Origin: DSM-111022 sp043424535
GTDB taxonomy: Bacteria; Bacillota; Bacilli; Lactobacillales; Aerococcaceae
Length of the DNA stretch: 5,584 nucleotides
Assembly (NCBI GenBank): GCA_043424535.1
Contig: JBHWOV010000031.1
Span: 1 to 5,584 of the forward strand
Direction: 5' to 3'
Position 1 is the first letter of the stretch. Each line of letters begins with the position of its first letter. Under the pieces are notes generated by a model, which had not been told where the DNA came from, ran no database searches, and saw only the letters and a list, made by a program, of their open reading frames with translations. This document shows, one piece after another, positions 1 through 5,578 of the stretch. A program made the translations under genes and the position numbers.

Positions 1-287
1 GCGTTAACATGTGAATGTACTATAAGATAATGATGCTCTTTAAAAAAAACACAGATTGACTTAATATAATTTACTATGCCCACTTCACTCATTTTAGGTA
101 AATAATAAATATTCCCGCCTAAAGAACAAATTTCATCATCAAAGATCCCAGCTTCTCCTTTAGTAACTAAGAAATCAAACTGTACTATTTCCTTATCAAT
201 ATTTCTATAAATATTCATCAGTTGTGTTTCGACGCCACCTCTATTCATCAAAGACACAACTCTTAATACTCTTATTTTATTTGACAT
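1..287 (-). CDS. Glycosyltransferase family 4 (GT4), N-terminal fragment cut by the window edge
   Basis: An open frame on the minus strand starts with ATG at 287-285 and runs off the left edge after 95 codons with no stop. The start has a strong AGGAGGT ribosome binding site at 297-291, 4 nt upstream. The visible protein begins MSNKIRVLRVVSLMNRGGVE. A hydrophobic first strand (residues 5-13) leads into MNRGGVETQLMN (14-25), the usual nucleotide-binding-fold entry of GT4 (old 'group 1') enzymes related to EpsF-type exopolysaccharide transferases. The segment IVHSHVN (89-95) matches the conserved 'VHSH' strand of the same family. Such enzymes are normally about 350-380 residues, so roughly a quarter is present and the catalytic EX7E motif lies outside the window. 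It follows the epimerase stop after 39 nt with no terminator, so it is probably in the same operon. Role by inference: cytoplasmic-face transferase adding a sugar to the lipid-linked repeat unit; donor and acceptor unknown. The window edge explains the incompleteness, so this is not evidence of a pseudogene. Confidence 0.85.
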   Translation of the reverse strand, partial: MSNKIRVLRVVSLMNRGGVETQLMNIYRNIDKEIVQFDFLVTKGEAGIFDDEICSLGGNIYYLPKMSEVGIVNYIKSICVFFKEHHYLIVHSHVN

Positions 288-326
288 GAGACCTCCTATA
301 ATGAGAAATCATAACAATTTATCTAA

Positions 327-1304
327 TTACAAATTCTCTTTATACCAATCTATCGCTTCTTTAATTCCACGTTCGAAGCTATAATCTGGATCATAACCTA
401 ACATTTTTTCTGCTTTTGAGATTTCCGCATTGCTATGTTTAATATCGCCTGCTCGTTCTGGACCGAAGTTTGGTTCAATGTCGGATTTACCTAGTGATTC
501 AGCTAAATGATGATAGACATCAATTAAGTATTCCCGTCCACCATAAGCAATGTTGAATGCTTCGCCAGCATATTTTGAGTCTGCTTTACATGCTTTGAGA
601 TTAGCTTCAATAACATTTTCAATATAAGTAAAGTCACGGCTTTGTTTACCATCGCCATTAATAGTTGGTTGTTCACCATCTAATAATTGTTTGATGAATT
701 TAGGGATAACGGCTGCATAGGCACCATTTGGGTCTTGTCTGCGACCGAATACGTTGAAATATCTCATGCCAAAGGTATCTAAATCATATAATTTAGTATA
801 GAGTTTCGCATATTCTTCATTCGTCCGTTTTGTTAACGCATAAGGTGATAATAGATTCCCTTCAATGCCTTCTTGTTTTGGTAAATTTGGTTCATCGCCA
901 TAAACAGATGAGCTAGAAGCATAGACGAATTTTTTCACATTCTGTTGACGTGATGCCTCCAACATATTCAGTGTTCCTCTAATATTAATGTCTTCATACA
1001 ATAAGGGCATTTCAATACTTCTTGGGACACTTCCCCATGCTGCTTGATGCAGAACATAATCGATTCCCTCTGTTGCTTTCATACAAGTGTCAAAATCACG
1101 AATATCGCCTTTAATAAATTCATAATTTGGATGTTCAATAAACAAATCAACATTTTCTTGTTTTCCTTGTGATAAATCATCCAATACTCGCACATGGTAA
1201 CCCATTCTCAGTAATGCTTCAGCGAGATTAGAACCGATAAATCCAGCACCACCTGTAATCAAAAAGCGACTGTCTTCCGCAAATTGAATGTCATTATATC
1301 CCAC
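327..1304 (-). CDS. tviC: UDP-N-acetylglucosamine / UDP-N-acetylglucosaminuronate 4-epimerase (TviC/WbpP type)
   Basis: Extended short-chain dehydrogenase (SDR) epimerase of 325 residues, counted from a GTG start at 1304-1302. That start has GAGG 6 nt upstream. A TTG further up at 1331 is in frame but has no good ribosome site and overlaps the preceding gene. Visible motifs are the NAD-binding GGAGFIG (18-24), acidic D42, GDIRD (66-70), QAAWGSVPRS (87-96), a Ser cluster SSSSVYG (130-136) and the catalytic Y155-x3-K159. RYFNVFGRRQDPNGAYAAVI (181-200) is nearly identical to remembered Pseudomonas WbpP. The position of E. coli GalE Tyr299 is a small Ser (S291, in GDIKHS), the substitution linked to N-acetylated substrates in WbpP-type epimerases. 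The expected reaction interconverts gluco and galacto forms of UDP-HexNAc or its uronate. It sits 14 nt after the dehydrogenase, its natural partner, and together they should give UDP-GalNAcA. The family call is firm; the exact substrate is inference. Confidence 0.9.
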   Translation of the reverse strand: MGYNDIQFAEDSRFLITGGAGFIGSNLAEALLRMGYHVRVLDDLSQGKQENVDLFIEHPNYEFIKGDIRDFDTCMKATEGIDYVLHQAAWGSVPRSIEMPLLYEDINIRGTLNMLEASRQQNVKKFVYASSSSVYGDEPNLPKQEGIEGNLLSPYALTKRTNEEYAKLYTKLYDLDTFGMRYFNVFGRRQDPNGAYAAVIPKFIKQLLDGEQPTINGDGKQSRDFTYIENVIEANLKACKADSKYAGEAFNIAYGGREYLIDVYHHLAESLGKSDIEPNFGPERAGDIKHSNAEISKAEKMLGYDPDYSFERGIKEAIDWYKENL

Positions 1305-1309
1305 ATTAT

Positions 1310-1316
1310 CCCTCTT
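1310..1316 (-). promoter_or_regulatory. Ribosome binding site that fixes the epimerase start at GTG 1304
   Basis: On the minus strand AAGAGGG is followed by ATAAT and then GTG; the core GAGG (1314-1311) is 6 nt from the GTG. The competing TTG at 1331 has only a weak CAGGCG-like stretch about 14 nt upstream. The GTG start leaves 17 residues before the GGAGFIG motif, a usual leader length for this family. Confidence 0.65.
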
Positions 1317-1318
1317 TC

Positions 1319-2638
1319 TTATAGTCTCCAATAATTATAATTCGCCTGTTCCATCTCTTCTCGGTTTAGTATACCTTTGACATCAATGATAACTTTATGT
1401 TCATTATCCGTATCTTTGAAGAAGGAATCTAAGATATCACCTTGAAGATCCGTGAACTCATCATGATTAACGGCGATAATCAGTGCATCCAAATCATTTA
1501 ATTCCATGACATCATGGAATGTTAACCCGTATTCTTCTTCAGCTTCTTCAGCATCCGCAACAGGATCTGCTATCATAGGTGTGATATTGTATTCTGCTAG
1601 TTCGTCTACAATATCAATAATTCGCGTGTTTCTCGTATCTGGTGTATTTTCTTTGAAAGTAAAGCCCAGGATTCCTACTTTGGCTTCTTGAATTGGAATA
1701 TTGGCTTGAATTAACTGTTTAATCGTATTTTCAACTACATATTTTCCCATGTCATCATTTATTCGTCGACCAGCTAAGATAATTTGTGAATGATAACCTT
1801 CTTGTTCTGCCTTATAAGTTAAATAATAAGGATCTACACCAATACAATGTCCTCCAACAAGACCAGGTGAAAAATTTAAGAAATTCCATTTGGTACCTGC
1901 TGCATCTAATACCGCTTTTGTATCAATTCCCATTTGATTGAAGATAATTGATAATTCATTCATAAAAGCAATATTAATATCACGCTGTGAATTTTCAATC
2001 ACTTTGGCGGCTTCTGCCACACGAATCGATTCAGCACGATAAACGCCTGCATCTACTACTAATTCATAAACATTTGCTATAATTTCTAGCGTCTCATCAT
2101 TATTGGCAGACACGACCTTCACGATATTTTCTAGTGTATGCACTTTATCGCCTGGATTAATACGCTCTGGTGAGTATCCCACATTGAAATCAACACCACA
2201 ACGTAATCCCGATTCTTCCTCTAAGATTGGAATACAAATATCTTCTGTCACGCCTGGATAAACAGTCGATTCATACACAACAATAGAACCTTCCGTTAAT
2301 TGTTTTCCCACTGTTTTTGAAGCTGATATAACAGGTTTCAAATTTGGAACCTTATCTTTAGTAATTGGAGTTGGTACCGCAACAATATGGAAGGAGGCTT
2401 CCTTTAGACGTGTTGCATCATCAGTAAATTCTACAGTCGTATTTTGGATCGCTTCGTCGCCTACTTCATTCGTCGGATCTTCACCATTAAGATACTGTTT
2501 TATCTTCTCGGTACTCAAATCATAACCAATGACGGGTACTTTCTTAGCGAATGCCACCGCAATCGGCATGCCAACATAACCTAATCCAACTAATGATAAC
2601 TTTGCTTCACCTTCTATGAGCTTTTGATATAAATTCAT
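1319..2638 (-). CDS. tviB: UDP-N-acetyl-hexosamine 6-dehydrogenase (TviB/WbpO type)
   Basis: Nucleotide-sugar dehydrogenase of 439 residues, full length for the UDP-Glc/GDP-Man dehydrogenase family. It oxidises C6 of a UDP-sugar to the carboxylate in two NAD-dependent steps in the cytoplasm. Motifs in order are the NAD-binding GLGYVG (18-23) with D40 ending strand 2, YESTVYPG (122-129), GYSPERINPGDK (154-165), EAAKVIEN with Lys212, AGTKWNF (247-253), GGHCIGVDPYYLT with the catalytic Cys265, and FTFKENTPDTRNTR (326-339) with Lys329. The SPERINPGDK, AGTKWNF and HCIGVDPYYLT blocks match the WbpO/TviB branch acting on UDP-HexNAc, not the plain UDP-glucose dehydrogenases. The ATG at 2638-2636 overlaps the preceding gene's TGA (ATGA), with GGAGG at 2649-2645 and 6 nt spacing, so translation is probably coupled. 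The epimerase follows. UDP-GlcNAc or UDP-GalNAc could be the substrate; the end product of the pair is the same. Confidence 0.9.
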   Translation of the reverse strand: MNLYQKLIEGEAKLSLVGLGYVGMPIAVAFAKKVPVIGYDLSTEKIKQYLNGEDPTNEVGDEAIQNTTVEFTDDATRLKEASFHIVAVPTPITKDKVPNLKPVISASKTVGKQLTEGSIVVYESTVYPGVTEDICIPILEEESGLRCGVDFNVGYSPERINPGDKVHTLENIVKVVSANNDETLEIIANVYELVVDAGVYRAESIRVAEAAKVIENSQRDINIAFMNELSIIFNQMGIDTKAVLDAAGTKWNFLNFSPGLVGGHCIGVDPYYLTYKAEQEGYHSQIILAGRRINDDMGKYVVENTIKQLIQANIPIQEAKVGILGFTFKENTPDTRNTRIIDIVDELAEYNITPMIADPVADAEEAEEEYGLTFHDVMELNDLDALIIAVNHDEFTDLQGDILDSFFKDTDNEHKVIIDVKGILNREEMEQANYNYWRL

Positions 2639-3735
2639 CCTTTTCCTCCAATATTCTGTATTTCTTTTAGATATAAATCTGTCACTAATTCACGACTAAA
2701 TTGTCTTTCTACTTTTTCTCTACCTGCTAAGCCCATTTGTGCCTGCTCATCTCGATTTAAATTTAAAAATCGCTGGACTTGTGATATTAATTGCTCAACA
2801 TTTTTAACTTCAAATCCAAATCCACTCACTCCATCATCGAATGTTTCCCGACATCCTGGAATGTCTGAAGCGATGACTGGCCTTCCCGAAGAAGCCGCTT
2901 CTAGGAGAACATTCGATAATCCTTCATGATAGGAAGGATGAACAACACAGTGTATTCCTCTTAATTCATGATGAACATCTTGTGACATGCCGTGATAGTT
3001 TAATATTCCTTCTCGTGACAGTTGTGTCAACTCGTCTTCATAATCTTCTTCACAAAATCCATACACATGGAAAACTGTGTTTTCATTTGTTTCTGCGAAG
3101 TGTTTGGCTAACTGAATATATTCCTCGATGCCCTTATCCTTCATGATTCTTGAAATAAAGGCAAAATGTGTCTGTTCGCCGCTTGGATAAGGCAACAAAC
3201 TATATTCTTTCAAATTGACACCCGAACCAGGGAGAAGTGAATAATTGTTCTTAATAATTGCGTGTTGTTTAAAGAAATTTAAATTATATTGATTCTGAAA
3301 GAGGACTTTATGAACTTTTTTAAATGCTAATTTATACAGTGTTAGTGTCAGGTATTTGAGTGGACCATTATTCATTAAAGCAGCACCAATACCTGTAATA
3401 TTCGCAATAAATGGTATATTCTGTTTGCGTGCAACAAACGCACCATAAATATTCGGTTTGATTGTAAAGCCTAAGGCAACTTCAGGTTTGTATTTTTTGA
3501 AAAGTCGTTGATATGTTTGGATAAGACGATAATCTTCAATAAAATTTTTTCCATGACGATTTAACTGTACTTCTTCAAATATACAGCCCATATCCACTAA
3601 CTTGTCGATACGTTTCCCATATGGAGAAGAAATAACAACATTATATCCCTCATCCAATAATTTCAAAACTAACTCTTTTCTGAAATTATAAATTCCCATA
3701 TCATAATTGACTAGGATTAATATATTTGATTTGAT
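2635..3735 (-). CDS. GT4 glycosyltransferase with an apparent ATC (or lost ATG) start
   Basis: GT-B fold glycosyltransferase. The first canonical in-frame start is ATG at 3699-3697 (354 residues), but that start has no ribosome site and the protein would begin inside the first Rossmann helix. The frame stays open upstream to a TAG at 3753-3751 and encodes IKSNILILVNYD directly before MGIYNFRKEL, which is the missing first beta strand. AAGGA at 3746-3742 lies exactly 6 nt before an ATC at 3735-3733, where ATG is expected. Counting from Met3699, family motifs are FTIKPNIYGA (78-87), NITGIGAAL (100-108), LPGSGVNL (156-163), the phosphate-binding FISRIMKDKGI (181-191) and the EX7E element EGLSNVLLE (259-267). 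The layout resembles PglA/WcfS-like HexNAc or hexose transferases (tentative). It lies first after the seam and overlaps the dehydrogenase by 4 nt. Likely role: adding a sugar to the undecaprenyl-linked unit. It could be an active gene with a rare start, a weakly expressed one, or a recent pseudogene. Confidence 0.85.
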   Translation of the reverse strand: MKSNILILVNYDMGIYNFRKELVLKLLDEGYNVVISSPYGKRIDKLVDMGCIFEEVQLNRHGKNFIEDYRLIQTYQRLFKKYKPEVALGFTIKPNIYGAFVARKQNIPFIANITGIGAALMNNGPLKYLTLTLYKLAFKKVHKVLFQNQYNLNFFKQHAIIKNNYSLLPGSGVNLKEYSLLPYPSGEQTHFAFISRIMKDKGIEEYIQLAKHFAETNENTVFHVYGFCEEDYEDELTQLSREGILNYHGMSQDVHHELRGIHCVVHPSYHEGLSNVLLEAASSGRPVIASDIPGCRETFDDGVSGFGFEVKNVEQLISQVQRFLNLNRDEQAQMGLAGREKVERQFSRELVTDLYLKEIQNIGGKG

Positions 3736-3741
3736 ACAGTT

Positions 3742-3746
3742 TCCTT
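3742..3746 (-). promoter_or_regulatory. Ribosome binding site in front of ATC 3735
   Basis: On the minus strand GAGAAGGA ends at 3742, and six bases (AACTGT) separate it from the ATC codon at 3735-3733. This is ideal spacing for a start at the place where homologues begin. No ATG, GTG or TTG exists in this frame between the upstream TAG (3753-3751) and ATG 3699. The site is the main evidence that translation did, or still does, begin at 3735. Confidence 0.55.
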
Positions 3747-3801
3747 CTCTCTAATTATCCAAACATTTACTATTTTAGAATGAGCTCTTTACTCTCTAAC
3801 A

Positions 3802-3829
3802 CAGGAAAGAAAAGTATATGTCTTCCCTG
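3802..3829 (-). other. Imperfect hairpin in the kinase-glycosyltransferase gap
   Basis: Read on the minus strand, CAGGGAAGA (3829-3821) can pair with TCTTTCCTG (3810-3802), giving 9 base pairs including one G-U around a 10-nt loop. It starts 47 nt after the kinase stop, inside the 141-nt non-coding stretch 3736-3876. No T-run follows on either strand, so it is not a normal intrinsic terminator. It could act in mRNA processing or stability, or be chance. The rest of the gap shows no convincing promoter or gene. Confidence 0.35.
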
Positions 3830-3876
3830 GATGATTGGAAATTTTATTATTCCATAAATTAGTCGACTTATTTTCA

Positions 3877-4623
3877 TTAACCTTTTGATGTCACATACCC
3901 ATACCCATAGCCATACCCTTTTCCATCACCGACGGGCTTATTATTCAGGATATAGCCTAAAATATTCGCATCGATTTGTTCGAGTGATTTGACTGCTTTT
4001 TTGACTTCATCCTTCTTCGCATAACCATAGCGGGAGACAAGGACGACTTCCCGAACATGGGTGGCGAGTATTTGTGGGTCGGAGACCGCATTGAGTGGTG
4101 GCGCATCATAAATAATGACATCGAAATTATCTTCGAATACTTCCTTCAATTGACGCATTTCTTGCGAGCCTAATAATTCCGCTGGATTCGGTGGTAGTGA
4201 CCCACTCGGGAGCACATAAATGTCCCAATCCGCGATTCGTTTCACCGCAGCATTAAATGGCGTTTCTGGATTCATTAAGAGCGTTGTTAAGCCCACTTCA
4301 TTGCTTAATTGGAAGGTCCGATGCACGGTTGGTTTACGTAAATCAGCGTCGACTAATAAGACGTTTTTACCTGTTTGGGCCATAATCAATGCCAAGTTCG
4401 CCGCAATCGTTGATTTCCCTTCGGCTTGAATCGATGACGTCACCATAAATGAACGGGTATTTTTCCCGAATTGTGCGAATTCGACATTCGTTCGGATCGT
4501 CCGAAATTGTTCTGCTTGCAGTGACTGTGGTTGCATCGCCGCAATTAAGGGAGCTCCGAGCGCTTGTTCTTTCGTTAATCGCTGTTCTGTTTTACTGCGT
4601 TTACTGCCAAATAAATTTAACAT
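3877..4623 (-). CDS. cpsD: Bacterial tyrosine autokinase of the CpsD/CapB/Wze family
   Basis: A 248-residue cytoplasmic BY-kinase that controls polysaccharide polymerisation and export together with a Wzz-type membrane partner. The sequence shows AEQFRTIRTNVEF (37-49, the oligomerisation region), Walker A SSIQAEGKST (63-72, Lys70), Walker A' VDADLRKP (91-98), the LPSGSLPPNPAELL region (138-151), Walker B VIIYDAPP (169-176) and a C-terminal tyrosine cluster GYGYGYGY (236-243, Tyr237/239/241/243). Those tyrosines are the expected autophosphorylation sites. The P-loop has Ala where many relatives have Gly (PGEGKS); the key Lys and Ser are present, so activity is expected. The ATG at 4623-4621 follows the adaptor stop by 8 nt, with GGGGAG just upstream overlapping that stop, so the pair is co-translated. 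In this family the adaptor's C-terminal tail activates the kinase. No phosphotyrosine phosphatase gene follows. Local base composition is clearly richer in GC than the next gene. Confidence 0.95.
   Translation of the reverse strand: MLNLFGSKRSKTEQRLTKEQALGAPLIAAMQPQSLQAEQFRTIRTNVEFAQFGKNTRSFMVTSSIQAEGKSTIAANLALIMAQTGKNVLLVDADLRKPTVHRTFQLSNEVGLTTLLMNPETPFNAAVKRIADWDIYVLPSGSLPPNPAELLGSQEMRQLKEVFEDNFDVIIYDAPPLNAVSDPQILATHVREVVLVSRYGYAKKDEVKKAVKSLEQIDANILGYILNNKPVGDGKGYGYGYGYVTSKG
3895..3918 (-). repeat. Hexanucleotide repeat encoding the kinase Gly-Tyr tail
   Basis: Four tandem GGNTAT units (GGG-TAT, GGC-TAT, GGG-TAT, GGG-TAT on the minus strand) encode residues 236-243 of the kinase. Three units are identical and one differs at a wobble base. 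Gain or loss of a unit keeps the frame and adds or removes one phosphorylatable tyrosine. Confidence 0.8.
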
Positions 4624-4631
4624 ACTCTCCC

Positions 4632-5366
4632 CTACTTTCTCGTTGATCGTTGATTACGTGTTGTCGCAATCCGTGTCGCTTGTGCATCTTTGGCGCTAAT
4701 TTCACTCACATCACCTAGACTGTTCAATCCTAAATTCGCGAAGAATTCGTCATCCTTAACCGTCGTATCCGACAGCTCGCTAATAATTGCCCATAATAAG
4801 CCTAAGAATAGTCCAATGAATGCCCCCAGCACTAAATACAATGGCAAGCTCGGTGACACCGGGTCTGGATTATAAGTAGCTTCAGATAAGACAAAGATAT
4901 TCGGTTCTTCACCCTTGTAAATTTCAATGAGTGTCTCGCCGAAAATCATAATTAAAATATTTAAGACGGTTTGGGCATTTTCAGGATTATCTAATGTCAC
5001 ACTCACCTCGAAGGCCTGTGAATTTTGTGCCTGATTGACGGAAATCGCATTTTCCAATTCCCGCACAGAATAGACATTATCCACTTGTTCAGCGACTTGT
5101 TTTAAAACGGAGTCTGCGGTAATAACGTCACGATATGTATTAATTAACTGCACATTGGTTTGGACTTCATTTAATTGTATATTTTGTTGATCGCCACTAT
5201 TGGGTTGATTAACGATCAACTCTGCATTGGAGACATAACTTGGTTGTACAAAAAAGATCATCCAGACCACTGATAAAATGGCACCTAGCACGGTCAGTCC
5301 GATAATTTTTCCTAAATGACGTCGTAACATTTGCCATAGTTCTAATAAACTGATTTCTTCTTGCAT
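4632..5366 (-). CDS. cpsC: Wzz-type chain-length regulator / kinase adaptor (CpsC/CapA/YveK family)
   Basis: A 244-residue polysaccharide co-polymerase with two membrane helices. It sets chain length and, through its cytoplasmic tail, activates the tyrosine kinase encoded next. Residues 1-19 are a short cytoplasmic N-terminus (EISLLELWQMLRRH). TM1 is about 20-40, an external Wzz domain of about 135 residues follows, a proline-rich NPDPVSPSLP (166-175) precedes TM2 (about 176-197), and a cytoplasmic tail begins SDTTVKDDEFFANLGL (199-214), which is typical of the family. The tail ends in a basic, Thr/Arg-rich stretch (231-244). ATG 5366-5364 is chosen because GGGAGG (5376-5371) sits 4 nt before it. 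An in-frame GTG at 5378 would put that ribosome site inside the coding region and is rejected. It is the first gene of the operon as seen here, 8 nt before the kinase. The length is normal for Gram-positive members. Confidence 0.93.
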   Translation of the reverse strand: MQEEISLLELWQMLRRHLGKIIGLTVLGAILSVVWMIFFVQPSYVSNAELIVNQPNSGDQQNIQLNEVQTNVQLINTYRDVITADSVLKQVAEQVDNVYSVRELENAISVNQAQNSQAFEVSVTLDNPENAQTVLNILIMIFGETLIEIYKGEEPNIFVLSEATYNPDPVSPSLPLYLVLGAFIGLFLGLLWAIISELSDTTVKDDEFFANLGLNSLGDVSEISAKDAQATRIATTRNQRSTRK

Positions 5367-5409
5367 GGTTCCTCCCACATCTAATCATAAAAATTGTTTT
5401 TAAAAACAC

Positions 5410-5439
5410 ATAATACCATTATACATAATTAAAAAGCAA
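5410..5439 (-). promoter_or_regulatory. Candidate promoter P1 of the polysaccharide operon
   Basis: On the minus strand an extended -10 element TGGTATTAT (TATTAT at 5415-5410, TG at 5418-5417) has a partial -35 TTGCTT (5439-5434) 18 nt upstream. A perfect TATAAT (5423-5418) overlaps this region, but its best -35 (TTGTAG, 5448-5443) is 19 nt away. Transcription would start near 5403, leaving a leader of about 37 nt before ATG 5366. Both boxes may be used. Confidence 0.6.
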
Positions 5440-5448
5440 ACGCTACAA
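5435..5448. promoter_or_regulatory. cre-like sequence (possible CcpA site) over the -35 region
   Basis: On the plus strand AGCAAACGCTACAA matches the Gram-positive cre consensus TGTAARCGYTWNCA at 11 of 14 positions, including the central AARCGYTW core. It misses the first T, the third T and the conserved C near the end. It overlaps the -35 area of P1, where binding would repress. The mismatched outer C makes it a weak candidate. Confidence 0.3.
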
Positions 5449-5487
5449 ACTCTTTACATTTTTTTCAATAACATTTCTTAATGATGA

Positions 5488-5518
5488 CATAAATAAAGCT
5501 TTTTTTTAGTTATTTATG
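5488..5518. repeat. 9-bp perfect inverted repeat upstream of the operon
   Basis: CATAAATAA (5488-5496) and TTATTTATG (5510-5518) are exact reverse complements separated by 13 nt. No T-run follows on either strand, so it is not an intrinsic terminator. It lies about 70 nt upstream of P1 and could be an operator or a curved AT-rich activator site. Being AT-only apart from the ends, it may also be chance. Confidence 0.4.
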
Positions 5519-5549
5519 GCGATTTTATCCTGAAAAGCGATTTTTTTAT

Positions 5550-5578
5550 TTTATAGCACCTTATAAAAGTATTTTGTA
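5550..5578 (-). promoter_or_regulatory. Candidate upstream promoter P2
   Basis: On the minus strand TGCTATAAA (TATAAA at 5555-5550, TG at 5558-5557) is an extended -10 element. A weak -35 TACAAA (5578-5573) is 17 nt upstream. Transcription would begin near 5543 and make a leader of about 175 nt that includes the 9-bp inverted repeat. The AT-rich surroundings make false -10 matches likely, so this is only a candidate. Confidence 0.3.

Noticed and set aside
288..326. Possible terminator or promoter between the epimerase and the partial glycosyltransferase
   Set aside because: The 39 nt hold only AT-rich sequence and the ribosome site of the next gene; no stem with a T-run is visible.
1305..1331. 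TTG start at 1331 for the epimerase, adding nine residues and overlapping the dehydrogenase gene
   Set aside because: It lacks a well-placed ribosome site. The GTG at 1304 has GAGG 6 nt upstream and gives a normal leader before the GGAGFIG motif.
1506..1691. Plus-strand open frame of 61 codons
   Set aside because: It lies wholly antisense to the well-supported dehydrogenase, has low-complexity Ser/Ala content and no family motif.
4220..4646. Two plus-strand open frames (4220-4429 and 4449-4646)
   Set aside because: They are antisense to the conserved kinase motifs and show no recognisable protein features.
5367..5378. GTG start at 5378 for the chain-length regulator
   Set aside because: The first codons would be the ribosome binding site itself (GGGAGG, 5376-5371), which serves the ATG at 5366.
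5209..5409. Minus-strand open frame in another phase over the start of the chain-length regulator
   Set aside because: It overlaps TM1 and the start of a convincing gene, and its sequence has no plausible domain.
5519..5544. Direct repeat GCGATTTT (5519-5526 and 5537-5544)
   Set aside because: Two short copies in AT-rich DNA, not placed at regular distances from the promoter; chance is the simplest explanation.
5519..5547. Possible plus-strand intrinsic terminator: weak stem around ATCCTG followed by a T-run
   Set aside because: The stem has only two G-C pairs and an A-G mismatch, and no plus-strand gene precedes it. On the minus strand the T-run is on the wrong side.
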